64,000 bases of DNA, taken from Streptomyces spororaveus. Lineage in GTDB: Bacteria > Actinomycetota > Actinomycetes > Streptomycetales > Streptomycetaceae. The stretch lies in the NCBI RefSeq assembly GCF_016755875.1, contig NZ_BNED01000005.1, positions 124,001-188,000 on the forward strand, in the 5' to 3' direction. The notes beneath the pieces are model-generated. The model saw nothing but the letters and a program-made list of their open reading frames with translations. It was not told where the DNA came from and ran no database searches. The number at the start of each line of letters is the position of its first letter. Position 1 is the stretch's first letter. Positions 1-7,044 of this stretch are shown in pieces. Made by a program: the position numbers and the translations under genes.

Positions 1-154
1 GGCCATCCTCGGCGTGCCGTCCTCCCTCAACTGCTACCACCAGCTCCTGCCCATGGCGGAACTGCTCTACTCACGCGGCTCGGGCCTGCGCGCCTCGCGC
101 AACCAGGGTCACGCCATCATCACCCCCGCCGAAGGAGCTCCCGATGCCCACTGA
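1..154 (+). CDS. Probable cyclodipeptide synthase, C-terminal end (partial)
   Basis: The reading frame is open from base 2 to a TGA at 152-154, giving the last 50 residues of a protein that begins before the window. The tail contains [11 protein letters not shown] and, further on, NQGHAIITP, which resembles the C-terminal end of cyclodipeptide synthases (CDPS). That family condenses two aminoacyl-tRNAs into a diketopiperazine. The catalytic serine and the aminoacyl-binding pockets lie upstream and cannot be seen. The strongest argument is context: the next gene overlaps this one by 11 bases and looks like CYP121, which in Mycobacterium tuberculosis sits directly after the CDPS gene Rv2275. 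The assignment depends largely on that pairing. Confidence 0.6.
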   Translation, partial: AILGVPSSLNCYHQLLPMAELLYSRGSGLRASRNQGHAIITPAEGAPDAH

Positions 155-1328
155 CACCCTGCTCGACTTCCCCTTCTCCGCACGCGGCGACCAGCTCCCG
201 CCGGAGATCGAGGAGCTGCGCGGCGAACCGGTGAAGCGGGTCCGCACCATAGCCGGGGACGAGGCCTGGCTCGTCTCCTCCTATCCGCTGGCCAAGCAGG
301 TCCTTGAGGACCCCCGGTTCAGCCTGAAGGACACCTCCGCCCCCGGGGTGCCCCGTCAGTACGCGCTGACGATCCCGCCCGAGGTCGTCAACAACATGGG
401 CAACATCACCGGCGCGGGACTGCGCAAGGCCGTCCTCAAGGCGATCAACCCGAAGACCGACGGGCTCACCGACTGGATGCGCGCCCAGGCCACCACCCTG
501 GTCGACAGCCTCCTGAGCCACGGGGCGCCGGTCGACCTGCGGGGCCAGTTCACCAACCCGTACGCCGAGAACCTGCACTGCCGCATCCTCGGCATTCCCG
601 AGTCCGACGCGCCGCGCCTGGCGGCCAGCCTCGACATCGCGTTCATGAACTCGGCCTGCCCGGTCACCGGCGCCAAGCTCAACTGGGACCGTGACATCGC
701 CTACATGGTGGAACGCCTCGACGACCCCACCACCACCGGTCTCATCGCGGAGCTCGCCGCCCTGCGCAACGACCCCGACTACGACCACCTGACGGACGAG
801 ATGCTCGCCACCGTGGGCGTCACGCTCTTCGGCGCGGGGGTCATCTCCACCATGGGCTTCCTGACCATGGCGATCTTCTCGCTCCTCCAGCACCCCGAGA
901 TGTGGGAGCGGTTGCGCAACGAGCCGGAGAAGATCCCGGCCGCCGTGGACGAGCTCCTGCGCATCAACCTGTCGATCGCCGACGGCCTGCCCCGGCTCGC
1001 CCTGGAGGACGTCACCCTCGGCGACGTCGAGGTGAAGAAGGGCGATCTCATGCTCGTCCTGGTCGAGGCCGCCAACACCGACCCGGACGTGTACCCCGAC
1101 CCCCACGTCGCGGACATCGACCGGCCGAACGCCGGCACGCACCTCTCCTTCGGCGGCGGACAGCACTACTGCCCGGCCACCGCGCTCGGCAAGCGGCACA
1201 CGGAGATCGCCATCGAGGTGCTGCTGGAGAAGATGCCCCAGCTCGCCCTCGCCGTGCCCGTCGACCAGCTGGTGTGGCGTACCCGCTTCATGAAGCGCAT
1301 CCCGGAGCGCCTGCCCGTGCTCTGGTGA
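144..1328 (+). CDS. Cytochrome P450 closely resembling CYP121 (cyclodipeptide-tailoring P450)
   Basis: This 394-residue soluble P450 should oxidise the product of the cyclodipeptide synthase it overlaps. The haem-ligand loop is FGGGQHYC with Cys at residue 343, and the I-helix carries FGAGVIST. From memory, long stretches match M. tuberculosis CYP121 (Rv2276, mycocyclosin synthase): the PFSARGD start, [18 protein letters not shown] and the terminal [10 protein letters not shown]. The I-helix Ala and Ser that line the CYP121 pocket are kept. The Gln-Arg pair near the CYP121 C-terminus (385-386) reads Met-Lys here (residues 383-384), so the substrate or reaction may differ. The ATG has a GAAGGAG site upstream and overlaps the preceding stop, implying translational coupling. 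No redox partner is encoded nearby. Confidence 0.9.
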   Translation: MPTDTLLDFPFSARGDQLPPEIEELRGEPVKRVRTIAGDEAWLVSSYPLAKQVLEDPRFSLKDTSAPGVPRQYALTIPPEVVNNMGNITGAGLRKAVLKAINPKTDGLTDWMRAQATTLVDSLLSHGAPVDLRGQFTNPYAENLHCRILGIPESDAPRLAASLDIAFMNSACPVTGAKLNWDRDIAYMVERLDDPTTTGLIAELAALRNDPDYDHLTDEMLATVGVTLFGAGVISTMGFLTMAIFSLLQHPEMWERLRNEPEKIPAAVDELLRINLSIADGLPRLALEDVTLGDVEVKKGDLMLVLVEAANTDPDVYPDPHVADIDRPNAGTHLSFGGGQHYCPATALGKRHTEIAIEVLLEKMPQLALAVPVDQLVWRTRFMKRIPERLPVLW

Positions 1329-1364
1329 TCGTGTCGGTGCGCGGAGGACGCGCCTGACCGATGG

Positions 1365-1397
1365 CGGCCCCGGCCGGGGGGAATCCGGCCGGGGCCG
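1365..1397. terminator. Bidirectional terminator hairpin between convergent genes
   Basis: A perfect 13-bp GC stem (CGGCCCCGGCCGG with its complement) closes a 7-base loop. It lies between the ends of the P450 and the convergent hydrolase, so it can serve both. There is no U-tract, which is usual in Streptomyces. Confidence 0.75.
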
Positions 1398-1431
1398 TCG
1401 CCCTGCCCGGGAGCGGGTTCCGCAGGGGTCG

Positions 1432-2259
1432 CTACGCCAGGAATGCGGCGGTGGTCGCCACGAACCGGTCGGCGTCGTCGAGCCAGGGGTAGTGGCCCGC
1501 GCCCCGCTGTACGACGAACGTGGCGTCCGGGAACAGTTCGGCGAACTCGGCCGTCGACCGAGGGGGACTGTTCAGGTCGAACTCCCCCGCGAGCAGCAGC
1601 ACGGGGCTCCCGCAGCCGCCGATCGCCGCGCGCGTGGCCTGCGGGTCGAAGGCACCGTCGGCCGCGAAGAGGGTGACGGCTTCCGCGTTGTCCGGGCGGG
1701 CCGCCGCCTGGTGACGGCGGGCCGCGGCGTCCCACCGGCCATGGAAGAAGGGACTGATGGCATCCCAGTCGCTGCCGGTGCCCCCGGTGATCTCCTCCAG
1801 CGCCGCGAACGCCTCCGGGAACCACGGCTCGTCCTTCCGCAGCCGCGCGAGCTCCCGCCGGCACTCCGCCGTGACGACCACGCCGACGGCCCGGGTGCCG
1901 GGTGTGATCAGGGCGAGCCTGCGGACCCGGTGCGGGTACCGGGCCACGTACCGCGTGGCGAGGTTCGCGCCGGCCGAGTGGGCCAGCAGGTCCGCCTCGG
2001 CGAGGCCGAGGTGTTCGCGCAGGGCCTCGACGTCCTCGACGAGGCGGTCGCAGCGGTAGGAGGAGGTGTCCTCGGGAACCGCGGACCGGCCGGTGCCGCG
2101 CAGGTCCAGGAAGATCAGCCGGTGGTGTGCGGACAGGCCGCCGAGGTCGCCGAGGTAGCGGGAGTCCGCCGGGCCTCCGGGGACGCAGAGGACCGGGTCG
2201 CCGCTGCCGTGGACGCGGTAGGCGAGCCGGGTTCCGTCAGGTGCGGTGAAGGTGGGCAT
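1432..2259 (-). CDS. Alpha/beta hydrolase, proline-iminopeptidase-like
   Basis: The 275-residue protein has the alpha/beta-hydrolase fold: an HGSGDP oxyanion loop near residue 17, a nucleophile elbow AHSAG with Ser near 95, an acid in GEFDLN near 229 and the histidine in GAGHYPW near 256. No signal peptide is visible, so it is cytoplasmic. The substrate cannot be read from sequence; the closest look is to proline iminopeptidases and small-ester hydrolases. It is divergently transcribed from an HTH regulator, and a perfect palindrome lies only 15 bases upstream of its ATG. Control by that regulator is therefore the simplest inference. Confidence 0.85.
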   Translation of the reverse strand: MPTFTAPDGTRLAYRVHGSGDPVLCVPGGPADSRYLGDLGGLSAHHRLIFLDLRGTGRSAVPEDTSSYRCDRLVEDVEALREHLGLAEADLLAHSAGANLATRYVARYPHRVRRLALITPGTRAVGVVVTAECRRELARLRKDEPWFPEAFAALEEITGGTGSDWDAISPFFHGRWDAAARRHQAAARPDNAEAVTLFAADGAFDPQATRAAIGGCGSPVLLLAGEFDLNSPPRSTAEFAELFPDATFVVQRGAGHYPWLDDADRFVATTAAFLA

Positions 2260-2274
2260 GCCGGGATCCTGCCA

Positions 2275-2306
2275 GTCATAACCTGGTTGTACAACCAGGT
2301 TATGAC
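2275..2306. promoter_or_regulatory. Perfect 32-bp palindrome, probable operator for the divergent regulator
   Basis: Every base of the 32-bp element pairs with its mirror; the arm begins GTCATAACCTGGTTGT. It fills the gap between the divergent hydrolase and HTH genes. On the plus strand its right end overlaps the expected -35 position of a promoter whose -10 is TATAAC at 2325-2330. On the minus strand it ends 15 bases before the hydrolase ATG. It has no U-tract and is badly placed for a terminator. Confidence 0.8.
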
Positions 2307-2336
2307 GGAGGGCGCGCCCCGGTGTATAACCGAGGG

Positions 2337-2969
2337 GTGGCAGACCGAGAGAGTGCGCGGCGGACGACCGGCACGCTGACCGAGGAACAGGCCGTGCGGA
2401 TGCTCGCCGGTATGAACGAGGTCATCCGCGCGGGCGAGGAGATGCGGAAGCTGCGCGCGGAGATGATCAAGCTGTTCGCCGGCTTCGGCTGGACCCAGGA
2501 CACGATCGCCCGGATCGCCGACATGAGTCAGCCGGCCGTGTCCAAGCAGGTGGCGAAGTACGCGCTCGACGACCCCGCACCGCCGATGGGGCTCACCCTC
2601 GACCAGTACGACACCCCGTGGCTCGAAGGGCGCCTGTGGGGGCTCGCGGAGGCGGTCTCCGAGACCCTCGACACCGCGCGCTGCACCCGCTGCGTCGACG
2701 CACTCGGCCGTGGCCGCAAGCGCTTCACGCCGCGGACCGTCGACGAGCTGCGACGCCTGCTCGAAGAGGACCTGACGCTCCGTCGCGCGGAGCTGCCACC
2801 GGGCTTCCGGGCCGCGTACGACCAGATCAGCCGCGGTCTCGACGTCCCGCCGAAGGCGGCGGCCGGCACCGGCACGGCGGCTCCGTTCTCGGCGTCGGTA
2901 CGCCGCACGCTCGCCCACCAGTTGCAGCGCGACCGGCTCCAGGACGAGCGTCCCCCCGGCGAACACTGA
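2337..2969 (+). CDS. HTH-domain transcriptional regulator (hydrolase repressor or activator)
   Basis: The protein of about 210 residues has a helix-turn-helix near residues 50-75 (WTQDTIARIADMSQPAVSKQ), similar to sigma-70 region 4 or Trp-repressor-like HTHs. An amphipathic helix rich in Arg, Met and Leu precedes it. The C-terminal 120 residues match no family I recognise; they contain a CTRC pair that could bind metal or respond to redox. I chose GTG at 2337 because TATAAC at 2325-2330 puts the predicted transcription start exactly on that codon. GTG at 2322 is in frame but would place the -10 inside the gene and has no ribosome site. The palindrome just upstream suggests autoregulation. Confidence 0.7.
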   Translation: MADRESARRTTGTLTEEQAVRMLAGMNEVIRAGEEMRKLRAEMIKLFAGFGWTQDTIARIADMSQPAVSKQVAKYALDDPAPPMGLTLDQYDTPWLEGRLWGLAEAVSETLDTARCTRCVDALGRGRKRFTPRTVDELRRLLEEDLTLRRAELPPGFRAAYDQISRGLDVPPKAAAGTGTAAPFSASVRRTLAHQLQRDRLQDERPPGEH

Positions 2970-3346
2970 ACCGCCGCGGTCCGGCAACCGGTTCCGGCGG
3001 CCTCGTCCCGGCGGCCTCGTCCCGGCGGTCTCGTACCGGCGCGCTCGCGTCGCGTTTGCGAGCCGCTACGGACAGCAGGAGACTGGAAATACCAGCGTGG
3101 CCCTCGCCGGACACGCGGCTGAGCGGCTCCGGCGCTTCATTCGCTGCTGCCACGCTCGTCATCGGCCGAATTGAACTTCGAGAACCTGTCCGCGCCTTGG
3201 CGGTCGGATTCCATGTCGGCGGCTTTTGCGTGGCCGGGGACCCGTCGGGCGTCCCGGCAACTCCGGTCCCTGAATTGTCGACCTCGAAGTCCAATGACGT
3301 CAAATTGAATGCGCAACCGTCGGTCCTCTCACTCAGGAGGTGCCCC
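2970..3346. other. Intergenic region with short tandem repeats upstream of the protealysin-like gene
   Basis: No gene is seen in this 377-base gap. At 2994-3035 a 14-base unit (CCGGCGGCCTCGTC) occurs three times, followed by a degenerate fourth copy to 3049. From about 3060 the composition drops towards AT, including 3280-3320. The gap ends with AGGAGG at 3335-3340, the ribosome site of the peptidase gene. The promoter is presumably in the AT-richer half, but no clear -35/-10 pair was identified. Confidence 0.6.
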
Positions 3347-4561
3347 ATGAGCAGGACCCACCCGATCAACTGCATCATCCCCCCGTACATCCTCGACAAG
3401 CTCCTTGAGAGCGAGGACGGTGACGTACGCAAGGCCGCCCTGGACACCCTGCTGACCACGGCTCGCCTGCGCGGTGAGCGATCGGTCCGAGCAGCCTTCT
3501 CCGGCGCGGCCGCGCCCGGGAACGGGCGGCGCACCATCTTCGACTGCAGGCAGTCGGAATTCCTCCCCAGTGCCGAGCTGGCCAGGCCGGAGGACGGGCC
3601 GGCGTCGGAGGACGCGTCCGTCAACCGGGCGTTCGACGCGCTCGGCCTGACACGCGATTTCTTCAAGGAAGCGTTCCAGCGCAATTCCGTCGACGATCGG
3701 GGGATGCGCCTGGACGGATACGTCCACTACAGCATCAAGTACGCCAATGCGTTCTGGGACGGACGACAGATGGTCTTCGGGGACGGAGACGGTCAGGACT
3801 TCACCGACCTCACCAAGTCCCTCGACGTGATCGCGCACGAGTTGGGGCACGGAGTCACCGAATTCACTTCGGGCTTCGAATACCACAAGCAGGCCGGGGC
3901 CCTGAACGAGTCGATGTCGGACGTCTTCGGGTCGCTGGTCAAGCAGTGGTCGCTGAAGGAGACGGCCGATGAGGCGGACTGGCTGATCGGGGCCGACGTA
4001 TGGACCCCGCTCATCGGTGGTGACGCCCTGCGGTCGATGAAGGACCCGGGAAGCGCCTACGACAATCCGTTGACCGGAAAGGACCCCCAGCCCGACCGCA
4101 TGAGCGAGTTCGTACACCTGCCCGACACCAGGCGGGGCGACTGGGGCGGGGTGCACTACAACTCCGGTATCCCGAACAAGGCGTTCTACCTGGTGGCCAA
4201 GCACATCGGCGGATTCTCATGGGAGGCCGCCGGAAGCATCTGGTACGAATCGCTGAAGGCGTCCGGCGCCGAGGACACGTTCCAGGATTTCGCCGACACC
4301 ACCTTCCGGAAGGCCGGGGAACTGTTCGGGGCCGACAGCCCCGAGCAGTCGATCGTGCTGGCCGCGTGGCAGGAGGTGGAAGTCCAGATCACCGGTGTGC
4401 CGACCGGGATCGCCCGGGCCCGCAGCTTCGCCGTCGACGGGAACGGCGGCGTGGGCCGGGAGGACGGTGGCATGGAAGCCCTGAGCAGGCAGATCGGGCA
4501 ACTGAGCAACAAGGTGACGGTACTGGCCAAGGATCTGGCCGGGATGAAGGGCACCAGGTGA
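3347..4561 (+). CDS. Protealysin-like M4 metallopeptidase (non-secreted thermolysin family)
   Basis: This 404-residue zinc peptidase has HELGH at 164-168 and the third ligand Glu188 in NESMSD. It opens with HPINCIIPPYIL, the short cofactor-like propeptide of protealysin-type enzymes, rather than the long PepSY/FTP propeptide of secreted thermolysins. No signal peptide is visible, so it acts inside the cell or leaves by an unusual route. AGGAGG at 3335-3340 sets the ATG; the frame is open further upstream, but that part is not coding-like. After the catalytic domain a short linker leads to a C-terminal helix (LSRQIGQLSNKVTVLAKDL) that may be a coiled coil. The next gene, 16 bases downstream, looks like its emfourin inhibitor. 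Confidence 0.9.
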   Translation: MSRTHPINCIIPPYILDKLLESEDGDVRKAALDTLLTTARLRGERSVRAAFSGAAAPGNGRRTIFDCRQSEFLPSAELARPEDGPASEDASVNRAFDALGLTRDFFKEAFQRNSVDDRGMRLDGYVHYSIKYANAFWDGRQMVFGDGDGQDFTDLTKSLDVIAHELGHGVTEFTSGFEYHKQAGALNESMSDVFGSLVKQWSLKETADEADWLIGADVWTPLIGGDALRSMKDPGSAYDNPLTGKDPQPDRMSEFVHLPDTRRGDWGGVHYNSGIPNKAFYLVAKHIGGFSWEAAGSIWYESLKASGAEDTFQDFADTTFRKAGELFGADSPEQSIVLAAWQEVEVQITGVPTGIARARSFAVDGNGGVGREDGGMEALSRQIGQLSNKVTVLAKDLAGMKGTR

Positions 4562-4577
4562 CCCCAGGTTGCCCGCG

Positions 4578-4880
4578 ATGAAGGTGACCCTGGAAACCTA
4601 CGGCGGGCTGGCGGCGGTGGGCGACCTCCGCCGCCGGCCCCGGGTGCTGGACACGGACACCCTGCCCGAGGACACGGCGGCGGAGCTGGTCCGGCTGGTC
4701 ACGGCGGCCGTCGCGACGCCCGATACGGACCGGGCCGAACCCGCCCGGGACGCGATGAGCTACACCGTCACGGTGCAGGACGACGGTCGGGTGACGGTTC
4801 TGGAGCAGTCGGACGCCGCCATGACCCCCGCGTTCGCGGCGCTGCTCGCCCTGCTCAGGAAACACCTCGCGCAGCAGTGA
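4578..4880 (+). CDS. Emfourin-like inhibitor of the adjacent M4 peptidase
   Basis: A 100-residue acidic protein follows the protealysin-like gene by 16 bases. It opens MKVTLETYGGLAA, has a central DTLPEDTAAELVRLV helix and a YTVTVQDDG strand, and ends in a hydrophobic helix. This is the layout I recall for emfourin, the small protein inhibitor encoded beside protealysin in Serratia and in many other genomes. The expected role is to hold the peptidase inactive inside the cell. ATG at 4578 is preferred over an in-frame TTG at 4569. Similarity is judged by eye, but the gene order supports it. Confidence 0.75.
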   Translation: MKVTLETYGGLAAVGDLRRRPRVLDTDTLPEDTAAELVRLVTAAVATPDTDRAEPARDAMSYTVTVQDDGRVTVLEQSDAAMTPAFAALLALLRKHLAQQ

Positions 4881-5090
4881 CGCGGGCGTCCGGCGCGGTT
4901 GATCCGCGCGGCACCGTTGCCCGACCGGGGTCGTGATCGTTTGCGGGCTGAGAGGACATGCCGGGCAGTCATCGGCGGACGGGGCGAGTGGTCGGGTGGC
5001 CGGGTTTCGCGTGGGACCCGCGGTTCCCGCACACGTACGTCCCGGCGTACGAGACCGTGCAGCCGCGAGGGCTTGTCGACGGGGCCCGGA

Positions 5091-5495
5091 TCAGGGCTGG
5101 TCGTACCAGGCGAAGGCCGCGATCCGCCAGCCCCGCGCGGTGCGGACGAACTGGATGGTCTTGGTCCCGGCCCCCTCGAACGGCTTGCCGTCCAGGGTCC
5201 CGGACTTGCGGTACCCGCCGAATCGCGACGCGATGTCGCCCGCGATCTCGGTCCGTTCGGAGGTCTCCCACTCGGAGAACTCGGCCAGGCGGCCGCCGGC
5301 GGACAGCAGCAGGCGGCGCGGCTCGATGAACTCGTCCACGGTGTAGACGGTGAACTGCGGGCCGGTGAGGGTGATCACCGCGTTCGGCAGGGTCAACCGC
5401 CGGATCCGGTCCAGATCGGCGCTCCTGCCGCCCCGGTTGTCGAAGGCGCCGAAGAACTCGGCGGTCACCACGTCTATCTCGGCCTTGGACGACAT
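5091..5495 (-). CDS. NTF2-like / DUF4440 fold protein
   Basis: The 134-residue protein has the outline of an NTF2-like alpha+beta cone: an N-terminal helix (TAEFFGAFDNRGG), then LDRIRRLTLPNAVIT, and C-terminal strands with FVRTARGWRIAAFAWYDQP. This fits the DUF4440/SnoaL-like group, whose members include isomerases and many proteins of unknown role. No catalytic residue can be assigned. It is a single gene followed at its 5' side by a methyltransferase on the same strand with a 49-base gap. The upstream sequence lacks a clear ribosome site. Confidence 0.75.
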   Translation of the reverse strand: MSSKAEIDVVTAEFFGAFDNRGGRSADLDRIRRLTLPNAVITLTGPQFTVYTVDEFIEPRRLLLSAGGRLAEFSEWETSERTEIAGDIASRFGGYRKSGTLDGKPFEGAGTKTIQFVRTARGWRIAAFAWYDQP

Positions 5496-5544
5496 GGCGT
5501 GACGGTAACACCGAACCGGCGGGACGAGGACCGTTCGCGTCGGG

Positions 5545-6336
5545 TCAGGCGGCGGTCGCGGTCGTGACCACGAGGGGCGGTCCCGCCCGTTCCGCCGACC
5601 ACGCGCGCCCGGCCGCGAGCTCCGGGTCGGCCACGGTCAGTGCCTCGTCGACGGTGGGCCGGCGCCGGGCGACGTCCCGGAATCCCGCGCGCTCCAGCAG
5701 GGCGGGGAGGGTGCCGACGGGCCACGCGTGGTTGCGTACCTCCTGCCAGGACCCGTCCGTACGCCGCAGCCGTACGGTCAGCTCGTCACCGGGCCCGTAC
5801 ACCTCGCCCGGGTCGCCGATCCGCAGCGAGGCGTACTCCGTGCCGCCGCAGGCGGGATCGGTGGTCAGCAGGACGAACGGGGCGCCCGGCCGCAGGAGCC
5901 GGCGGATCTCGGTGAACACGCCGAGCACCGCCTCCTGGGTCGGCAGCGACGCCAGTACGTGGTTACACATGACCGCGTCCGCGCAGCCGTCCGGCAGGCC
6001 GGTCACACGCCCGCCCTCGACCAGGTGGAATTCCGCCACCGCCGTGGCCGAGCCGCGGGCCAGCGCCAGCATCTCAGGGCTGGTGTCCACGCCGAGCACC
6101 CGGGCTCCCAGCCGCCGGGCCGCCTCGTCGGCCACCTTGCCCGGCCCGCATCCGTAGTCCACCAGGACCTCGCCGGGGCCGATCCGGTCGGCCAGGGCCC
6201 GGAAGACGAAGGGATAGCCGAGGAGCCAGTCCGTGGCCGCCTCCACCGCCGCGAAGGCCCGTGCCCCTTCGCGTCCGGACCAGGCGGTGCCGTCCCCGCC
6301 GCCACCCTGCCCGGGTCCCTCCGGCCTGTCGCTCAC
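5545..6336 (-). CDS. Class I SAM-dependent methyltransferase
   Basis: The glycine motif VDYGCGPGKVADEA (near residues 59-72) and the acidic VLGVDTSPEM that follows define a Rossmann-fold SAM methyltransferase of about 263 residues, related to the UbiE/Methyltransf_11 group. The substrate is unknown; the C-terminal half has no recognisable acceptor-binding motif. Two adjacent GTG codons could start it. GTG at 6336 is preferred because GATAGT on the minus strand (6348-6343) places the transcription start exactly there, giving a leaderless message. No linked biosynthetic genes suggest a pathway. Confidence 0.85.
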   Translation of the reverse strand: MSDRPEGPGQGGGGDGTAWSGREGARAFAAVEAATDWLLGYPFVFRALADRIGPGEVLVDYGCGPGKVADEAARRLGARVLGVDTSPEMLALARGSATAVAEFHLVEGGRVTGLPDGCADAVMCNHVLASLPTQEAVLGVFTEIRRLLRPGAPFVLLTTDPACGGTEYASLRIGDPGEVYGPGDELTVRLRRTDGSWQEVRNHAWPVGTLPALLERAGFRDVARRRPTVDEALTVADPELAAGRAWSAERAGPPLVVTTATAA

Positions 6337-6457
6337 CACCCCACTATCGACCCGTCCGGGCTCTCCGGCGACGGAACGACACGGGGCTCGCCCGTGGCCT
6401 CGCCGAAAGCCGCCCCTCGGCCCCGCCGTCCGTTTTCCGTCCGGACCCTCCCCGCCC

Positions 6458-6985
6458 CTACTGGAGGTCGATCCAGTAGCGCCGCTTGGGGCCGATCAGG
6501 GTGTCGCGGACGTCCTCCAGCACCCCGCCGTTTCCCTCGATCGTGCGGGCCGACGCCTCGTTGTCCGGGTCGCAGGTCAGCAGGACCCGGTCCAGCCCCA
6601 GGAGGCGCGCCTCGTGCAGGACGGCCGCCAGGGCCCAGGTGGCCAGGCCGCGGCGGCGTGCCGAGGGCCGCACGCTGTAGCCGATGTGGCCGCCCGCGTC
6701 GAGGAGGAAGCCGTTCAGGTAGTGGCGCAGGTCGATCGCGCCCAGGTACGTGTCGCCCTCGGCGATCCACCAGTACGTCGCGTGGACCCGGCCGTGGTCG
6801 ACGGGCAGGGTGCGGTCCGAGTAGCGGCGCAGGCGCTCCACCCAGGCCGCGAAGCCCTCCGGGGTGTCCACTTCGTCGTCGGCGCCGAGCCCGCCGCCGT
6901 CCAGGTGGGCGTCGGGTCCCCATTCCCGCTGTGCGTCGAGCCAGGAGGCGTGCAGGTGGGACGTGGGGGCTATGAGCTCGGGCAT
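6458..6985 (-). CDS. GNAT-family N-acetyltransferase
   Basis: The 175-residue protein carries the GNAT acetyl-CoA signature: strand IGYSVRPSARRRGLATWAL (the R-R-x-G-L-A loop binds the pyrophosphate of acetyl-CoA), followed by helix AVLHEARLLGLDRVLLTCDPDNEASARTIEG. This resembles the RimJ-like or YjaB-type branch with a long N-terminal arm. A GAGG sequence precedes the ATG. The open frame continues upstream, but that part lies antisense to the phosphatase gene and is a shadow. Acceptor unknown. Confidence 0.85.
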   Translation of the reverse strand: MPELIAPTSHLHASWLDAQREWGPDAHLDGGGLGADDEVDTPEGFAAWVERLRRYSDRTLPVDHGRVHATYWWIAEGDTYLGAIDLRHYLNGFLLDAGGHIGYSVRPSARRRGLATWALAAVLHEARLLGLDRVLLTCDPDNEASARTIEGNGGVLEDVRDTLIGPKRRYWIDLQ

Positions 6986-7044
6986 ACCTCGGACGATAAC
7001 AGTCGCCGTCGGCGGTCTCCGGCGCGCGGGCGGCGTGCCAGGGG

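Noticed and set aside
2275..2306. Palindrome as a terminator
   Set aside because: The two flanking genes are divergent, so no transcript ends here.
1443..2379. Plus-strand frames opposite the alpha/beta hydrolase
   Set aside because: The minus strand has a full catalytic triad layout; the plus-strand translation is low-complexity Arg/Gly.
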